64,000 nucleotides of DNA from Prorocentrum cordatum. Its lineage: Eukaryota; Sar; Dinophyceae; Prorocentrales; Prorocentraceae. The stretch spans positions 728,849 through 792,848 of the forward strand of contig CAUYUJ010016059.1 of the NCBI GenBank assembly GCA_963575745.1, given 5' to 3'. Shown piece after piece: positions 1-13,095 of the stretch. Position numbers and translations under genes: made by a program. The notes under the pieces were generated by a model that made no database searches, was not told the DNA's origin, and saw only the letters and a program-made list of their open reading frames with translations. The stretch's first letter is position 1. Every line of letters starts with the position of its first letter.

Positions 1-253
1 CCCCGCAGCGGCTCGCCTGGCGCGGCAACGCGGCATGCTGCCCCCCAGCGTTCGCGGATGCAACGGATTGCGGGCGCCGAGGCCTGGGCGCCGCGGGAAG
101 GGCCTCGCTCCCAAGCGAAGGCGGCCGCGGCGCGCTCGGGGCCTCGGCGGCGGATCCTCGCCGTCGTCGTCGTCGAGGTCGACGCGGGCCAGGCCGCGCC
201 CCTGCCGCGCGCCCGCCTTGGGCCAGAGGCATTCCCCGATCCGTTCCAGGTAA

Positions 254-2378
254 TTACATGGCGCCCGTGGCGGCGTGGCGGCCCTTGCGCGGCGCCGGCA
301 GCCTTCGGCCCGGCGCGCGAAGGGCGGGCCGCGCGATGCGCCCACGCGCCTTGCAAAACCACGCGCCCAGGTCGTGACGCCACCGCGTCGCGTGCAAGCC
401 GTCGACGATCTGGTTGGCAAGCTGCGGGTCCGCCCCGAGGCGGTCCGCCGCAGGCCCCAAGCGCGCCGGCCTGTTCTCAGCATCGCCCAGTCGTCCGCAG
501 GAGCTGCTCAACAACGCCGTCGGGCCGGCATGCCCCGCCGAACTGCGTCATGCTGCGCGGCTGCTTCGGACGTCGGCGCGCAAGACACGCCGTGCGCTGA
601 ACGCCGCGGCCAACCGCGGCGCGGGAGGTGCGCGGCGCGGCTCGCGCCTGATCCGCCGCGGCCGCGCCTCGGCAGCCGCGGCGGCATCCAGCGCGCAGCG
701 CAGCGGCCGCCACCGCGCTGGCGACGCCGCGCGCCCGACCTCGGCCGCGCGCGCCCGAACGCTGCACCCAGGCGGTACTGGTCAGCCGCATGGCCTGCCA
801 AACTGTCCGCCACGGCGCTGCCCCGACGTGCCGCTCCTGGGATGCCGCGCACCGCCGCCGCCTCGACGCCGAGGCGGGAATTCGCGCGCTCAACTGAGGA
901 CCCCGCTCAATCCTGGCGCCGAAGACAAGCCCAAACTCGCGCCGCAGGTCGCCGTCCAAACCGGCTGGATTTTGGCCTCGCTGCTGTCGCCAGCCGTCGA
1001 ACGCCGTCTGGTCGTCGGCAAAGAGCACCGTCGGCCCCTGGAGGTGGGCCGCCGAACATGGCCGCTGCCACCGCCGTCGCCCCTAAGTCACCGCAGCAGA
1101 CAGCGGCGAAGGACCTCCTGAGGCGCGGGCGCCTGGCGTCGGGCCCGCCGCTGTGTTCCGCGAAGTGGGCGAGGGGGGCCGGGCGCGTGCGCACTCCCCG
1201 ACTGCGCGCTGCCGCTGCGTCGAAGCCAAAGTAGACCCTGTCGCCCTGCTCCGCAGGGTGGGACGCCTCCGCCCAAGCCGCGGGGATGGCCCCCCTCAGC
1301 CAGAATCGCGGGGCGGCCTCGCACTCCGCCTGAGCGCGCCCAACCAGACGCTGGCTGAGGTCGCGCGCCTTGGAGTCGACGTGGGGCGGGGTCTCGACGC
1401 AGCCCCGACATCGTGGGCCCATGCTGCTCTGGTCGTCGCACTCCATGAAGAACTGCCAGACTCGTGGCCCAGGCCAGGTATCTCCAGCTGCAATCGTATG
1501 AGCAGAAATGCTAGCGCACGTCCACAAGCCGTGGTCTTCGCATCTCGATTGTCGCGCGAAGGGGCCCCAATCGACCCCGCCCTGCACCCCCACTCCGCAC
1601 CGCTGCTCGGCAGCTTGCCTCCACATGTGCCCCTGGACCGATGCGTCGAAGGCGTCGAGAAGCTGGCGCGCGGGCCCATCCAAGGTCACCGGCACTGGGG
1701 AAGACCCACCGATCCCGCTGGCCAACAGCTCGAAGACACGCCCAGCCGCGCGGGCCCAGAAGTTGCCACCCGCACTCCAGCGGGAGGGTCCGCACCGCCG
1801 AGATCGGCCCGCGAATGAGCCGCGGCCTCTGAACAACAGGAACGCCGCGAAATCGATCGCGGATGGCGACCCGAGCCCGCTGCACCCGCTACCGAGATGC
1901 AGGGGGCGTTGCCAGATTCGGAACCGCAAGTCGCCCTGGCCCCGCGGCACACGCTGAGCAAGATCCTGCGGGCCAATGCGAAGCCGCAACAGCGCGGCAA
2001 GACACCCCCCTGCCCTGTTGCCGCGCACGCCGCGCCAACTCGCTGCCGTAGTCGCCGCAGCACATGGCCGAACGCGCCGCTGACCTGGCGCCCGTGACTC
2101 GCCGCCGCCCGCGGGGAGGCCGCCTCCGTCTGATGGCGAGCGCGGCGCTGCTTGCTAGCCCTAGCAAAACCCCGAACGCGACGACGGGGGGCCGCCGACT
2201 TCTGCGCGCGGCCGCTGCGCGCGGGACGATGACCTCCGACGCCGACAGCCAGGTCGACGCCCCAGCACGGGGCGCAATTCGTCGCCGCGACGGCGCCCCC
2301 GCGCCGCCGCAGCTCCTTCGCGACGCGCGCCAAGTCCTAAGGGCGGTTGCCGACAATGACTTTCTTCGGGGAAATGGG
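254..2378 (-). pseudogene. Decayed non-LTR retroelement 3' part (zinc-binding region and RNase H)
   Basis: Several minus-strand frames, broken by frameshifts, together read like the part of a LINE polyprotein that follows the reverse transcriptase. In order (high to low coordinates): near 2370-2250 a post-RT segment containing SPKKVIVGNRP and, further on, CWGVDLAVG; a long helical stretch; a zinc-knuckle-like box around 1400 (CRGC...H); WLRGAIPAAW; then an RNase H-like SGGPDARRPRLRR block with the first catalytic Asp region altered (AEHSGG), VLFADDQTAFDGW near 1020-980, and GSAVADSLAGHAADQYRLG near 825-770. HATRWRHDLGAWFC near 390 looks like a terminal zinc motif. No RT palm domain is present in the window, and frame changes at about 1880, 1020 and 850 show it is dead. 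The order matches dinoflagellate LINE C-termini as I recall them; this is recognition by eye, not a search. Confidence 0.55.
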
Positions 2379-2399
2379 AGGATGAAGGGGGGAGAGAGG

Positions 2400-2585
2400 A
2401 TGAGGAACTCGAATGAATGATGGCAGTGGCGAAAGAGAGAGAGGACATGGCGACGGCCGCTCTGATAGAGCAGCAGGAATCCTTTGCATTTACAAGGATA
2501 CTAACGCGCGCGCGCACCATGAGCCAGAATGGCGGTGGGTGCGCGCCCGCACTCCCATTCGAGCCGAGGCTGCCGGGCAATGGAA
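2400..2585. repeat. Dispersed repeat, copy 1 (partner at 13655-13800)
   Basis: The stretch from GGCAGTGGCGAAAGAGAG through GGGTGCGCGCCCGCACTCC to CATTCGAG matches, with gaps, a stretch at 13655-13800 on the same strand. It starts directly after the LINE remnant, behind a purine-rich GGAGGATGAAGGGG run. What it is remains unclear. Confidence 0.5.
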
Positions 2586-5500
2586 ATGGCCCCTCCAAAA
2601 ATGCTTTGGTCCTGGAGCACGCGCAAGATGCGGAGAAGCAACCGCGGCGCGGCTGTCTCGTGCACGTCACCCATGCACCAGTAGCCTCAGCCCGGAAGAT
2701 GCCGCGGCGAACCCCGGAGAGCAACGCGCGCTCGCCCGTGGACAGCGCGCGTGCATGCCGCGCTGCCCGCGGCCAGGGCTGCTCGATTCCGATGACGCCC
2801 CGCAGCAGGGAGGGCCCGAGGAGGGGCCCCTTGCCCGGTGCGGCGTCGACTGGCTGTTGCGGCCTTGCAGCCGGGCACTGCTCGTGGGGGCCTCGCAAGC
2901 ATCGTGCGCTCGCGCCGGGGCACCGTTCGTGCGTGCCGGCCAAGTGTGCTCCCTGGCTCTGCATCTTGCACACTATTGGCATCGCCGCTAGCCCTCGGAA
3001 CTCTGTGCGAGTAGTTGCCAGCGGGCGTAGCTGGCCTTTGCGGCGTTTGCGCGGCAGCGTGGCTGGAAAGTACTCGCGCGTCTTTCCATCGTGGGCGCGC
3101 AAACGCAGCTCGTCGAGCTGTTTGCGACAATGTGTCTCTCGCTGCTGGTGCTTACCAGTCACGGGTGTTGACTGGTCCATGTTCTGGTCTGTTGAATGCC
3201 GAGTGGCGCAACAGCAGCGCGTGCTGCCTGGGGCCAAAGCAGCGCCATAACGCAGGCGCCTGCTTCGGATGTTCTCAGCTGTCCCCGAGTCGGCAGCGCG
3301 GCGGGGCCTGCGTGCCAGGCTGCCACGATGCATGCCAGCTCGTCTATCGAGAGGCTGTGCTGCAGCACTTACCTTTGCGGTGGCGCGCTGACGCGTCGGC
3401 GCCTCGGAGCGCAGGCGGCGCTGAAGCACGGCCGGGCACTTGCGCGCGGCACCTGTTGAACGCCTGGCGCGTGGTGCCCGTCGAAGCCTCCCGACTCGAG
3501 ACGTTCATGGTGTTCTTCGCATCGCGCCAATCTGCTGCGAAACAAAGGGACTCTTGCAAGTGGCGGAAAGGCTGGCCGGCTACTGATGGCAAGGGTCGTC
3601 CTCTCGATGGCGGATGCTCGTTGTAGATCAGGTCGCTATGCGTTGTCCAACTGCGAATCGGGTCCAGACATGTTCAAGCCCATCGGCCTGTGGTGGTGGC
3701 TGTCTAGGTTCTAGCCGCGCGCGCACTGATGCGGCGCGGCGCGTCCAAGAGGGAGAAGCTGCGTCAAGTCAGGGCGCGAGCGCTCCCGGCCGATCCGACG
3801 CAGGCGCGGCGGGGCCTGTGCAGCTGACAGCAGTGCGGTGGAGTTGGTTCGGCCAACTGCTCTTGCTTAAAATGGAGCCGCGAACGAAATCAACGCCCGC
3901 GTCGTTAAGCGTGGTGTTGTCGGGCTGATGACGGTGAGCCTGGTGGCTGATGTCACGCGTTGGCCGATTCTGAAAGGGCCCTCGCCGTCGGCGTTCTGGG
4001 ACACGCGCTGCTGCGCGCGCCCCCGCTCTAGCAGCCACCTCCATGCGAGGGCGCCACCGCAGTTTTGCTTGGGCAATGTGATGGCGCGCGCAGGGCAGCG
4101 CGGAGCCGCGCCCCGTTCGCTGCCTCCGAATCCGACGTCACGACGATGTCCGCGATGAGGCCCCCTCCTGCAAGAAGAGTACCTCGTCGGCGGTGTTGCC
4201 CAGACGTTGCCTGCATCTGTGAGAGCCGCGTGAGGTCCAGGAAGTCGCGGGTGCTGGCTGGCTACTGCACTGTGGTGATGACCTACGTTGTCAGACCCAG
4301 AATGGGCCTCTCAGCAGCAGGGTGTCCTCCAAAGTCTTCGCGACGTCCTCGGCGGCCTTGCGCTCAACGTCCTGGCTGGGCACGAAAGTTTTGTGGTCCG
4401 CTGCCGCATGCATGCGCTCTTCTTGATGCTCCAGGGCTCCAAGGATCAATCTGTGAGTCGTCGTTGGAGTGACCCGCAATTGGCGTGGAACACAGCGAAT
4501 CGCAACGATGTGTAGCCATATGCGTGTCTGACGACCCTGGCGTAAGATCTCCTGCCTTGATTGTAGCTGAGCCATCGAGCGTCCAAATGGTGAACGCGCT
4601 AACCCCCCCAGTGGAGGTTCAGGTCCAGCACCATAGAGATGGCATGCCTTATGTCGTGGAGATGGGGCCCATTTCCTGCTCGGAGCTGGTCCACTTAAGT
4701 AGGTAGGTAGGATGAAGGGCGCATGTCATGGAGTGCGTGACGTCGCCGTCAGGCCAGCGGCCTCGCATCCCTGGAGCGGCCGTCGCTTCGGCCCGCAGAC
4801 TGGTGCACAGCGCTGCTCCCACCTGCGAGCCGAGCACCGACGCGTGATGCTCGAGGTCGCGAGGTTGAGCTTGCTGGATGCGCCGATGCAAATGGGAGGT
4901 GTCCGCGACGCTGGCGCAGGTGCCGAAGTCTTTCCAGTGAAGGCGGATGTGGACACCATATCTGTTGGGGCCGTCCGAGCCGCGGAGCACGTTCAAGATG
5001 TTGCCTATCTGAACGGCACCCGATGCATCAGCGTCAGCGGCGAAGCAATGAAGCATGATGCTCGACCGTGTTCTCGGAAAGCCTCATGACTCGTGCCAAG
5101 TCTGCGGTTCGGGACAATTCCGGCGCCCTGAAATTACCTCGGCGAGACAGCTGCGGAGCAAGCAGAAAAGTCTGCCTAGAAGTCGGGCAGTTCCTTGGCG
5201 CGCGCTTTAGCCTCCTTGGCCACGGCCGCGGCGCTGGTCGCTGGAGGTCGTCCGAGCGGCGCGTGAAGGTCCTGGTCGAGGCGGCAAGGATGCGCAAGCT
5301 CTCCAGGAGCCGAGCTCGCACTCGCAATCTGCATGTCGGTTTCCATGGCGGGATGAATGACGATCAAGAGTATGCATCGGACACAGATCAGGTTGACAGC
5401 GTCGGTATATCAAAGACAGCACCATCTTACCGACTAATGTCAACATCAATTTTGCGTCGTAGTCCGGCCCTGCCTCTAGCCCCAGGTGCTGTCGAGGTGG

Positions 5501-8015
5501 TTGAATGAACCACATTGTGTGGTAAGGCATTAGTCCAGACCTCCCGCGGTAAGACACTGTGACACTGGTGCAAACACAAGCATGCAGTGGAAATCACAAT
5601 GTACTACCCCACGGTCCCTGTTCACTCGTCGTCTCTCCTCGACGGGTTCGTCTGGCGGCCGATCGCGCATCCCCGGATTTCCAGGAAGGTGATGCGCACG
5701 ATGCGCACATCCCACAGGACGTCGACATTCCGCTTCCACGCACTGGAGGTTGCCGTGCAGTGGGCTGAGTGCGCACGGAGACCGGCGCGCAAAGGGCGCA
5801 TCGCGCGCGCGTTCTCGCGTAGCTTGACTGCGTGTGGGCGCGGCGTGGCGCGCTGGAGAGCGCGTGAGCCATTGCCGCGCCGCTGCCGGGATGACGGCGC
5901 GAGTTGGCGGCGCGCGAGTACTTGCAGCCGAAATCGATAGCGGCCCGCAGACGGCAACTGGAAAGCGGGGATGGCACCGTAGCCAGCACACCTTGGCACC
6001 GAGCAGCACCAAGAAGAGGGCGCTGGAGAATGGGACGGCGCACCCGGCACCAAGCACCAAGAAGCTTCACCCTTAGCTCGGCCGCACTGAGCTGAGCCCG
6101 AGGAAGCTGGGGGTAGGAAGCCCCTCTGCCCTGGGTTTGCTTGGGCCGCTACGCGTGCCGATGTGTCACCCCAGTGAGTGGCATAATTAGCTGTAGCGTT
6201 TATCGTGTGAATGTTGGTGCGTGGACAACCGCGCGCATGTTTGCGCGCTTCTGCGAGCTTGGCTGTCTAGGCTGAGCATTGCCGCGCACGTCGGCGCAAT
6301 GGCCCGTCTGAGAGCCTCTGCGTCGGAGCTCATCAGCAAGCAGGTGGCGTTGTTTCCGTTGCCCCAGCGGTGTGGCCTATAATCCTTGGGAGGGGCGATG
6401 CCTCAGACTTATCTGAGTTGAGGCTGAGCGCCCTGGTGGAGACGACCGCGCTGGCGTCGGCACGGCGCGCCCCGCGCGGTGGCGTCGCGTTGGCGCCGAC
6501 AAACATGACGCCGACACGGCGTGTTTTTTTCATTGGCCCTGTCTGCAGGAACTGGGCTGTGCCTCGCCAGCAGCTCTGCCGAGGGGCCTGTTCCGAAATT
6601 CATGCGTTGCCCTCCACTGGCGAGCTGTTGCGGTCGTTCTTGGCGAAGCTGCTGGCGAGGGCGCCGCGGCAGCCGGAGAGCCTGCGACAGAGGCCGTGGC
6701 GGCGCCGACGATCATGGCGCCCGTGATCTCCAGGGCGGTGCAAGCCGGCGTGGTCAGAACCGGTGCCTTGGCCGAAGTGGCACCTGTCGTGGTCCACGGT
6801 GCGGTCTTTTGTTGTCGCAGCAGCTGTAGTCGAGTTGCGCGTGCAGTGCGGAGGCCTGCGCTGGCGTTTGGCGCGTATGCGTTTGCAGGATGTGGCCGCG
6901 CGTGGGCAGTGCGCTGGCGTGGCAGGACCTGGCAAGCCGTTGCGGTAGCGAGCGGTGCTGGCCTGGTCTGGGCGCTGGCATGCTTTCGACGGCCGCGCGT
7001 CCGGCGCAGGCACGCGCGTGTCCCGTCGTCGCAGCGTCGCGCGCCTGCGCGCTACACTGCGCCACGCGGCGAAGCGCAGCGTCGCGCAGGCGCGCGCGCG
7101 CCGCGCGTCGGCGCGTACTTGGCCACGCTATGACGGCACAGCAATTCACCGCGCGTTCCGCGGCCCTCGTTGCTCGACGTGGCGTCGTTGGGCGACGCGG
7201 CCGCGTGGCGCGGCGTCGCGGCGCATGAGGGGCGCGCCGTAAACGCGCTGCGCAACAACATGGCAGCCACGTGGCGACGCGGCGCGCGCGACAGCGCCCC
7301 GCGCACGCGCTGCTCGGCCACGCGCCCTCTTATGGCCATGATGCTCGGAAAGGGTGCCGGACAGTACTGGCGCCTTGCCCGTAGGGGGCCGCGGAGTCCG
7401 TTGTCGGCGCGCGTCGCGGCCGACCTGTGCAGTGGGAGTGCCGCGCGCGCGTGAGCCAGGCTGGCGGCAGACGGGCAAGCGGGCTCCTGTTCGAGTGCTG
7501 TTAGGATGTGCCGTGGTGTCCGTCGCGCGGTTCGTGGTCGGCAGCGCGCAGGGAAGGGTAAGAATCTCCCTCTTCTTTCGTCGCAGGCTCCGACGGGGCG
7601 CAAGATGTCGGAGGAGTCGCGCCCTGCGCGGTAAACGCCGGCGCGCGCGCCGCCAGGCGCCCATCAGGGCCCAAGAGAACATCGGCACTCTTAGATGTAG
7701 TCGCTGCAGGAGCGTGGACGTCCAGACCGTTGCGGGCAAGGGCGGCATGTCTCTGAGCTCAGCCCTAAGTGTATCGACTACGTTGGTGACCTCTCATGCG
7801 CGGTCTGTCGCGGTGATCGTTGTTGAGCCGAACGATATCATTGCAATGCCCCGTTGGCAGATGGAGGAAGGAATGAATCGACGGTGTCGCCGCGGTAGCA
7901 TATATGTACATGGTCATCACATGTTGGAAGCTATCTATCCATGCATATGATCACTTCCAGCAAAGAACCCTGCTTTTGAATTACACATATAATGTAAATA
8001 TACTTAATCATGTAC
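2586..8015. other. GC-rich DNA, no gene recognised
   Basis: No frame shows a family motif, and frames stay open on both strands only because the GC content is high. Around 7020-7280 the sequence is almost alternating GCGC/CGCG, which produces spurious frames. It may contain more decayed retroelement or intron sequence, but I see no support for a specific call. Confidence 0.5.
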
Positions 8016-8075
8016 ATAAACCTACAGACATCCATACACAAACATACATACATACATATATATATATATATAGCA
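8016..8075. repeat. CATA/TA microsatellite
   Basis: ACATACATACATACATA passes into a (TA)n run at about 8056-8072. It is an AT-rich island in otherwise GC-rich DNA. Confidence 0.9.
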
Positions 8076-11000
8076 GCCTGAATCACACACGCGACCAGGT
8101 ACAACTGATATCTCCCGTCGTTGTTGCTAGTCAAGGCCATGTGCATAATGGGCGTGCACAGTGACCGAATCAGGGTCTGTGGGCGAAAGGTGCGTTCCTT
8201 CCTGCTCACGATTGGTAGACTGACGACGTTCGGTCGGGGTCGTGTGGGCATGTGACCACACTACCTCAGTCGCGCCATGCTGCGGTTGGGCGAATCAGCG
8301 CCGCGCGCCATGGCAGTCTTGCCCGGCGACCATCCGCGCTCGGTCTAGTCGCCCAGCGATAGCTTCTCATACAGCTGAGGCTGATGAAGCTCAACCCTGC
8401 GTCGTATTCGCACATCGGCCAACGCTTGATGGTTGCGCTGGGCGTTGTGTCCTGTTGACCGCGCGTGCTCAGGTGCGCGTGCAAACCAGCGCCGAGCTAG
8501 CGCGATCGCGCTAGCGAAGGACGGGCCGGCGCGCCGAGCGTTCTGGCAAGGCGGCACCGTTCGGTGCGCGGTCGCGCCGGTGGCCTGATGCGAGCGCGGG
8601 CGCTGTGAATGCGTTCCAGATGGTGGTTCTGGTTTCACCTTGAACACCCCGTTTACTTTCGAGTGCATGTGGAGGTACACCACGTAGTACCGCAGGTTGT
8701 GGCACTAGTCGTAGTCGTCGCTGCTGCATCCCTTGTCGCGATAGCTTTCGCGGCGATTGTGCGCGTCGTCGATGCGTCGTCGATCCGCTCGTCTCGACGG
8801 CAAATGCAGCGTCGCGCCAGTGGTAGTTACAGGACTCTTCGGAGAAGCGTCTCTTCCAAACTTGGCTGCGTCTGCCGGGGCCGCGAAGCGCGACGGCGCG
8901 AACCCATGTGGCGGAGAAGCCAGCGGTGGCAGCTCTCGCGAAGGGTGCGTCGGATGCCTGTGCTGAGCGGCAGCGCGGGCCCTGTTGTCGCGCGGACGTT
9001 GGCGGCGGCCCCAGGTAGAGGCCGCTGAAAGCCTGCGCCGATCGGGAGCGCAAGCGCTGGAAGCGTCGCCGCCCGCGGCGGTTCCCAGGCAGAGCGCGCC
9101 AGGGGCCCGCGCCCAACGGCGGCGCGGCCCCTGTTGCGGCGTTGCCGCGAGTCGAGGCGCGCCAGACAGCCGGCGCGCATCCCGGACATGGCCTGACTCA
9201 CGCAGGCCACGAGCGACTAGCGCACCGATGCGGGCACAACTGGTCGTGCCCACTGTCGGCGCCACGGGTCTAAAGTAAACCGGAATCAGGGCTAGTGCGA
9301 AACGCGCAGTGAGGCGGCCGCCCGCCGGCAGCCAAATGCCCGCGCGCGCGCGAGGCCAAATGTTGCACATGCAAACGCCCGCTTGTGAGCTTCCGTGGAT
9401 GTTCCAAAAATGTCCTGGTCGCAATGTTGTCACATTCCGCTGTCGATTCAAAATGCGCCGCTCTCCCACTGCTGACCGCGCAGAACTAACTGACCGCATT
9501 TCCGCTCTGCGATATGGCCTTGCCGCGCTGGGCCTGCTGGAGCTGCAGAGTCGGGCGGAACAGGTCGGCAACGTTCCCAGTGCGGCGGACATCGCGCACT
9601 GATGCGGGGCAGATCGACCCGTTTCAGCGCGCGTCGAATATCCGACGCGCGGGAAGGGGGACGCAGTTGCTCGGCGACAACCGCCGCAATTCACGGCAGT
9701 TCGAGTTGCCCGCTCACACGCGGCGGCGCGACGCCAGGCGACCCGCGCTCCGCGACCAGCATGTGAGACGCGTGGAAGGCCGCAGCGCGATCATCCTGCT
9801 GACTCCTTGCTTCGTTCGCCGCGCGGTCGGCGCCGGGCCCACTGGCCAGCGCGGGCGAACGAGCTGTTGCTCCGAGTAGACATGGGCGGGGGTCGGACAA
9901 GTCCCCCTTCCATGCGCGTGCCGGTCAGAAGGGGAAGCGCGGTCATCTTCGCATGCGCGGGTATCTGAGCGCTGCCCCCGCCGGACCGTCGCCCTGTCGA
10001 CTCGTGCTCGATGGGTCGGGGGGGAGAAGCCCTGCCGACTCGGGCCCGCGGCGCCCCCAGCGAGACTGGGCCGCTGCGTCTGCACGCGCGCGCGAACAGC
10101 AGACGCTCCGCGGCCGCCCTGCAATGGCAAGGTTGAGCGGGTCGCAAGGCGGCGGCGCGCGCGCCGCGCCGTCGGCGCGCAAGCTGCGGCGCCGCCATGG
10201 ATGTCAACCGTCGCGGGTCGCGCAGCGAGCGGCGCGACGTGCCGTCGACAACGCTGCAGCGCGCGCGTTCACGGCGAAATGCGGCTGCTGTGAGCCGGCG
10301 CGGCTTGCCAGGCACACGTGCCAAGGCTGTCTGGCTGGGCGGCCCTGCTGGCTGCGTCGCGCCGATGGTGCCGATGACGACGAACAGTTCGACGCCCTCC
10401 TTGCCGTCGCGCGCGGGCGCGGGAGGCGCGTCGGGGGGGGCCGACCTGCCCAAACTGCGGTCGCAGCGTAGCGAATGAGATGGTAGTGGAGGGCGCGACG
10501 GGCTGCCGCTGTGCTCCGCTGGCTGTCGATCCCGAGCTCGCTGTCAAAGCGACCCCGAGCATTCGTAAACGTGAGCGCGCCACAGCAGCGGCGACGCGGG
10601 CCATGCTGCGCGGGCGGCCTGGCCTGTGTCTGCCATGGGCGCGCGCGTCACAGATGCGCGTTCTCGCGGCCGTTGGCCAGTCGGCGCCCTCGGCCGCCGC
10701 GCGCGTCAGCAGGCGCGTTAAGCCTCGCGGCGATCCTGCCGGCAATTGTGGGTAGTAGTTGCTGACCAACAGCGAGCGCTGCGCTTGACTGGGGCGAGCA
10801 GCGAACCCAGGGGAGGGCGTCTTCTCTGAGCGCGGAGCGCAGCAGCGCGCGCGGATGCGCCTGTGTGCACGCGCGTCATGGCCAGACAGGGCTGCGCGCA
10901 AACGCTTGCGCTGGCCCTGTCGTCGGGCGACGCGGCTCGGCGCGCGGCCCTCCTCCGCGCGCCCAGCCGCTGGCCCGGGGGCGCGGCGGCGACGGGGGGG

Positions 11001-12984
11001 CAGAAGGCCCAGCAGAACGCGACGCACTGCACGTTGACAAAGACAACAAGTAGGAAGCGAGAGACTGTAAAGAACGCGTAGAACAACATGGAGATGAGCA
11101 CGTATGTTGAAGACGACGTTGACTGGATTCTCAGCAAGCGCACACCATATCAGCAAATCCACAGGCTGACTTGACGGACCACCCCATGCGATATCCAATC
11201 ATATAATGCACGCCTGGGATGGAAATATGTGCGACTATCTTTATATCATATCCGTCAGTTGCATTCTCTGGGCGAGCATGCCATGATCGGCTCTGCGCGG
11301 GCTCCGCGGCCCGGCAGGTGACGGCGAAGTCCGTCGGAAGGGGGCCGGAGAGATCCGCGGCGCTCGACCCCTCGATCCCTTGGCCCGCCAGGTGCCGACT
11401 CAACTGCAGATGCAGACCGCGAGCGGCGCGGGCAGACAGGGCGCGCCCTCGGCGAGGGGGCGCATCGCCGATGAGTCGGTCGGCGAGACAACAATGGAGG
11501 CACTCCTCTGCCGGGCGGCGGTCCAGCAAGTGACGACGCGATGGGCGAATCAAGTGCCAGACCCGCAGCAGGTTGCAAGCTGGCGGCAGATCGCGCTAGG
11601 TGGTACATGCGCAGCTAGAAGGCGCTGCGCGCGCCTGCTGGCGCGCGCCTCAATGGCTCCTGTTCACAGGGGCGACGATGTGGCAAAGTAGGTCGATTCA
11701 GCTGGTGAAGGAGAAACTCTCTGTGCCAAGCTGACCCGGCCCGCATGAAAACACTCTAAATGGGCTGCGTCCCGCGTGACATAGCCCGTTGCAGCCTGAG
11801 TGCGGTTGGGCAAACAAACGTCAGAGCCAGCAGGCACGCTGGGAGGCAATTGGGGGCGAGCGCGCGGCCAGGCGCACCAGGGCTCAAGCGTGCGTAGCAC
11901 AGTGCGCGGGTGGTCACAAGCGTGGCATGCCTCTGCTCACGCGCTCGCTCCGGCGCGCAGCTCAGCCGATGCCCAGCGCGCGCTGCAAGGCGCGAGGTTG
12001 TGCGCGGGCATGGGCCATGCCCCTACGCACGTAGCAAAACGCGCAGAAGTGCCGAGGCATAGCGCGCCGTGCCTGCGCAGCTGCATCACCGGGCATGGGC
12101 AATGCCCAGGGCGCGCTGAGAAGCGCATGGGCGCGCATAGGTAGCGTCAACCTCGAGGCCTGCGCCGCCGCGCTCTGGCAATGCGCAGGAGTGCCCCCCA
12201 CCAGCGAGTCCTGACTGATGGGGCAGTTGTCACTGAAGGGAGAAACGTGGACACCTCTCTGCCCCACGCTGCCGCGGCAAAGTGTGCCCATATTGCCGCA
12301 TGGCCGCGTGCCTAGACCGAACGACACAAAGTAAGGTGTAGACGTAATCTTGCGGCTGCAGGCGCAACAAATGTGTCAGCGCGCCTGAAGCTACGCACCC
12401 TGTGCATCGCGCGTCCGAGCGCCAGGCGCAGCGCATGCGCTAGACCGGGGGGCAACAGGTCTTGTCGTCAGAATCGCCCTTAAAGGGGTGGCGCGGCTCT
12501 GCCCTGATTGCCTGTCAATCGCACTCCACATTGCTGCTTTGTTGGGTAAGTGAGCGGGCGGCGCGCATGAGGTGAAGCTGACAAGTGGTCGTGGCCAGGG
12601 CCGCGCGCGGCGCACAACGCAGGTTGGGCCACTTCCCAGGTCCTTGGGGAAGGGTGTGTGGCGAGCCTTCCTAGCAGCACGCGGCACGACAAAAATATGT
12701 GCCAGCAGTGGAAGCCACATCCTGGAAGACCGCTGGTGTAGGTGGTCATGGGGTCCCCGTCGAAATCTGCGTCGTGGAAGAGACAGAAGAGTTCGAAGTA
12801 CGGCAGCTCGGAAAAGCTGGACTGGTCGAAGAGGCGAATGAGACGAAGAACCCAAGTGGGCAACGGTCGTGGAGAAGCCGACGTGCTGGCTGCATCTGGA
12901 CGTGGTGCCTGCAGCACTCGCTGGATGCGTGTCGTGCCGGCTTGGGTCCACAATCGGGGCAGGCACATGCATCGGCGACATCAG
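8076..12984. other. GC-rich DNA, no gene recognised
   Basis: Open frames occur on both strands, but none has a recognisable motif or a convincing exon. Short alternating CGCG runs occur at 9340-9360 and 10150-10180. The 11080-11240 part is locally richer in A and T. Confidence 0.45.
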
Positions 12985-13095
12985 ATTGGTGATGGACAGA
13001 TTGTTGACTCGGGCGCCAGTGTGGATATCCTCCTCAGTAAGACTCCACCGCCATGTGAGCTGCGGAAACGCCTTGGGGCTCGGACCTGCGCAAAA
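12985..13095 (+). pseudogene. Possible retropepsin-like fragment
   Basis: One plus frame reads GDGQIVDSGASVDILLSK, with Asp at 13006. Asp-Ser-Gly-Ala preceded by small hydrophobics is the active-site signature of retroviral-type aspartic proteases. The frame closes at 13164, and no gag, integrase or RT was found near it. The 13096-13640 stretch that follows has no recognisable gene. A chance match is quite possible. Confidence 0.2.

Noticed and set aside
950-1030. LFADD read as an RT catalytic box
   Set aside because: It follows the zinc and RNase H blocks in order, has no motif A or B upstream in the right place, and fits the RNase H region better.
5970-5990. CCGTAGCCA as a spliced-leader start
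   Set aside because: It is not followed by TTTTGGCTCAAG and has no gene behind it.
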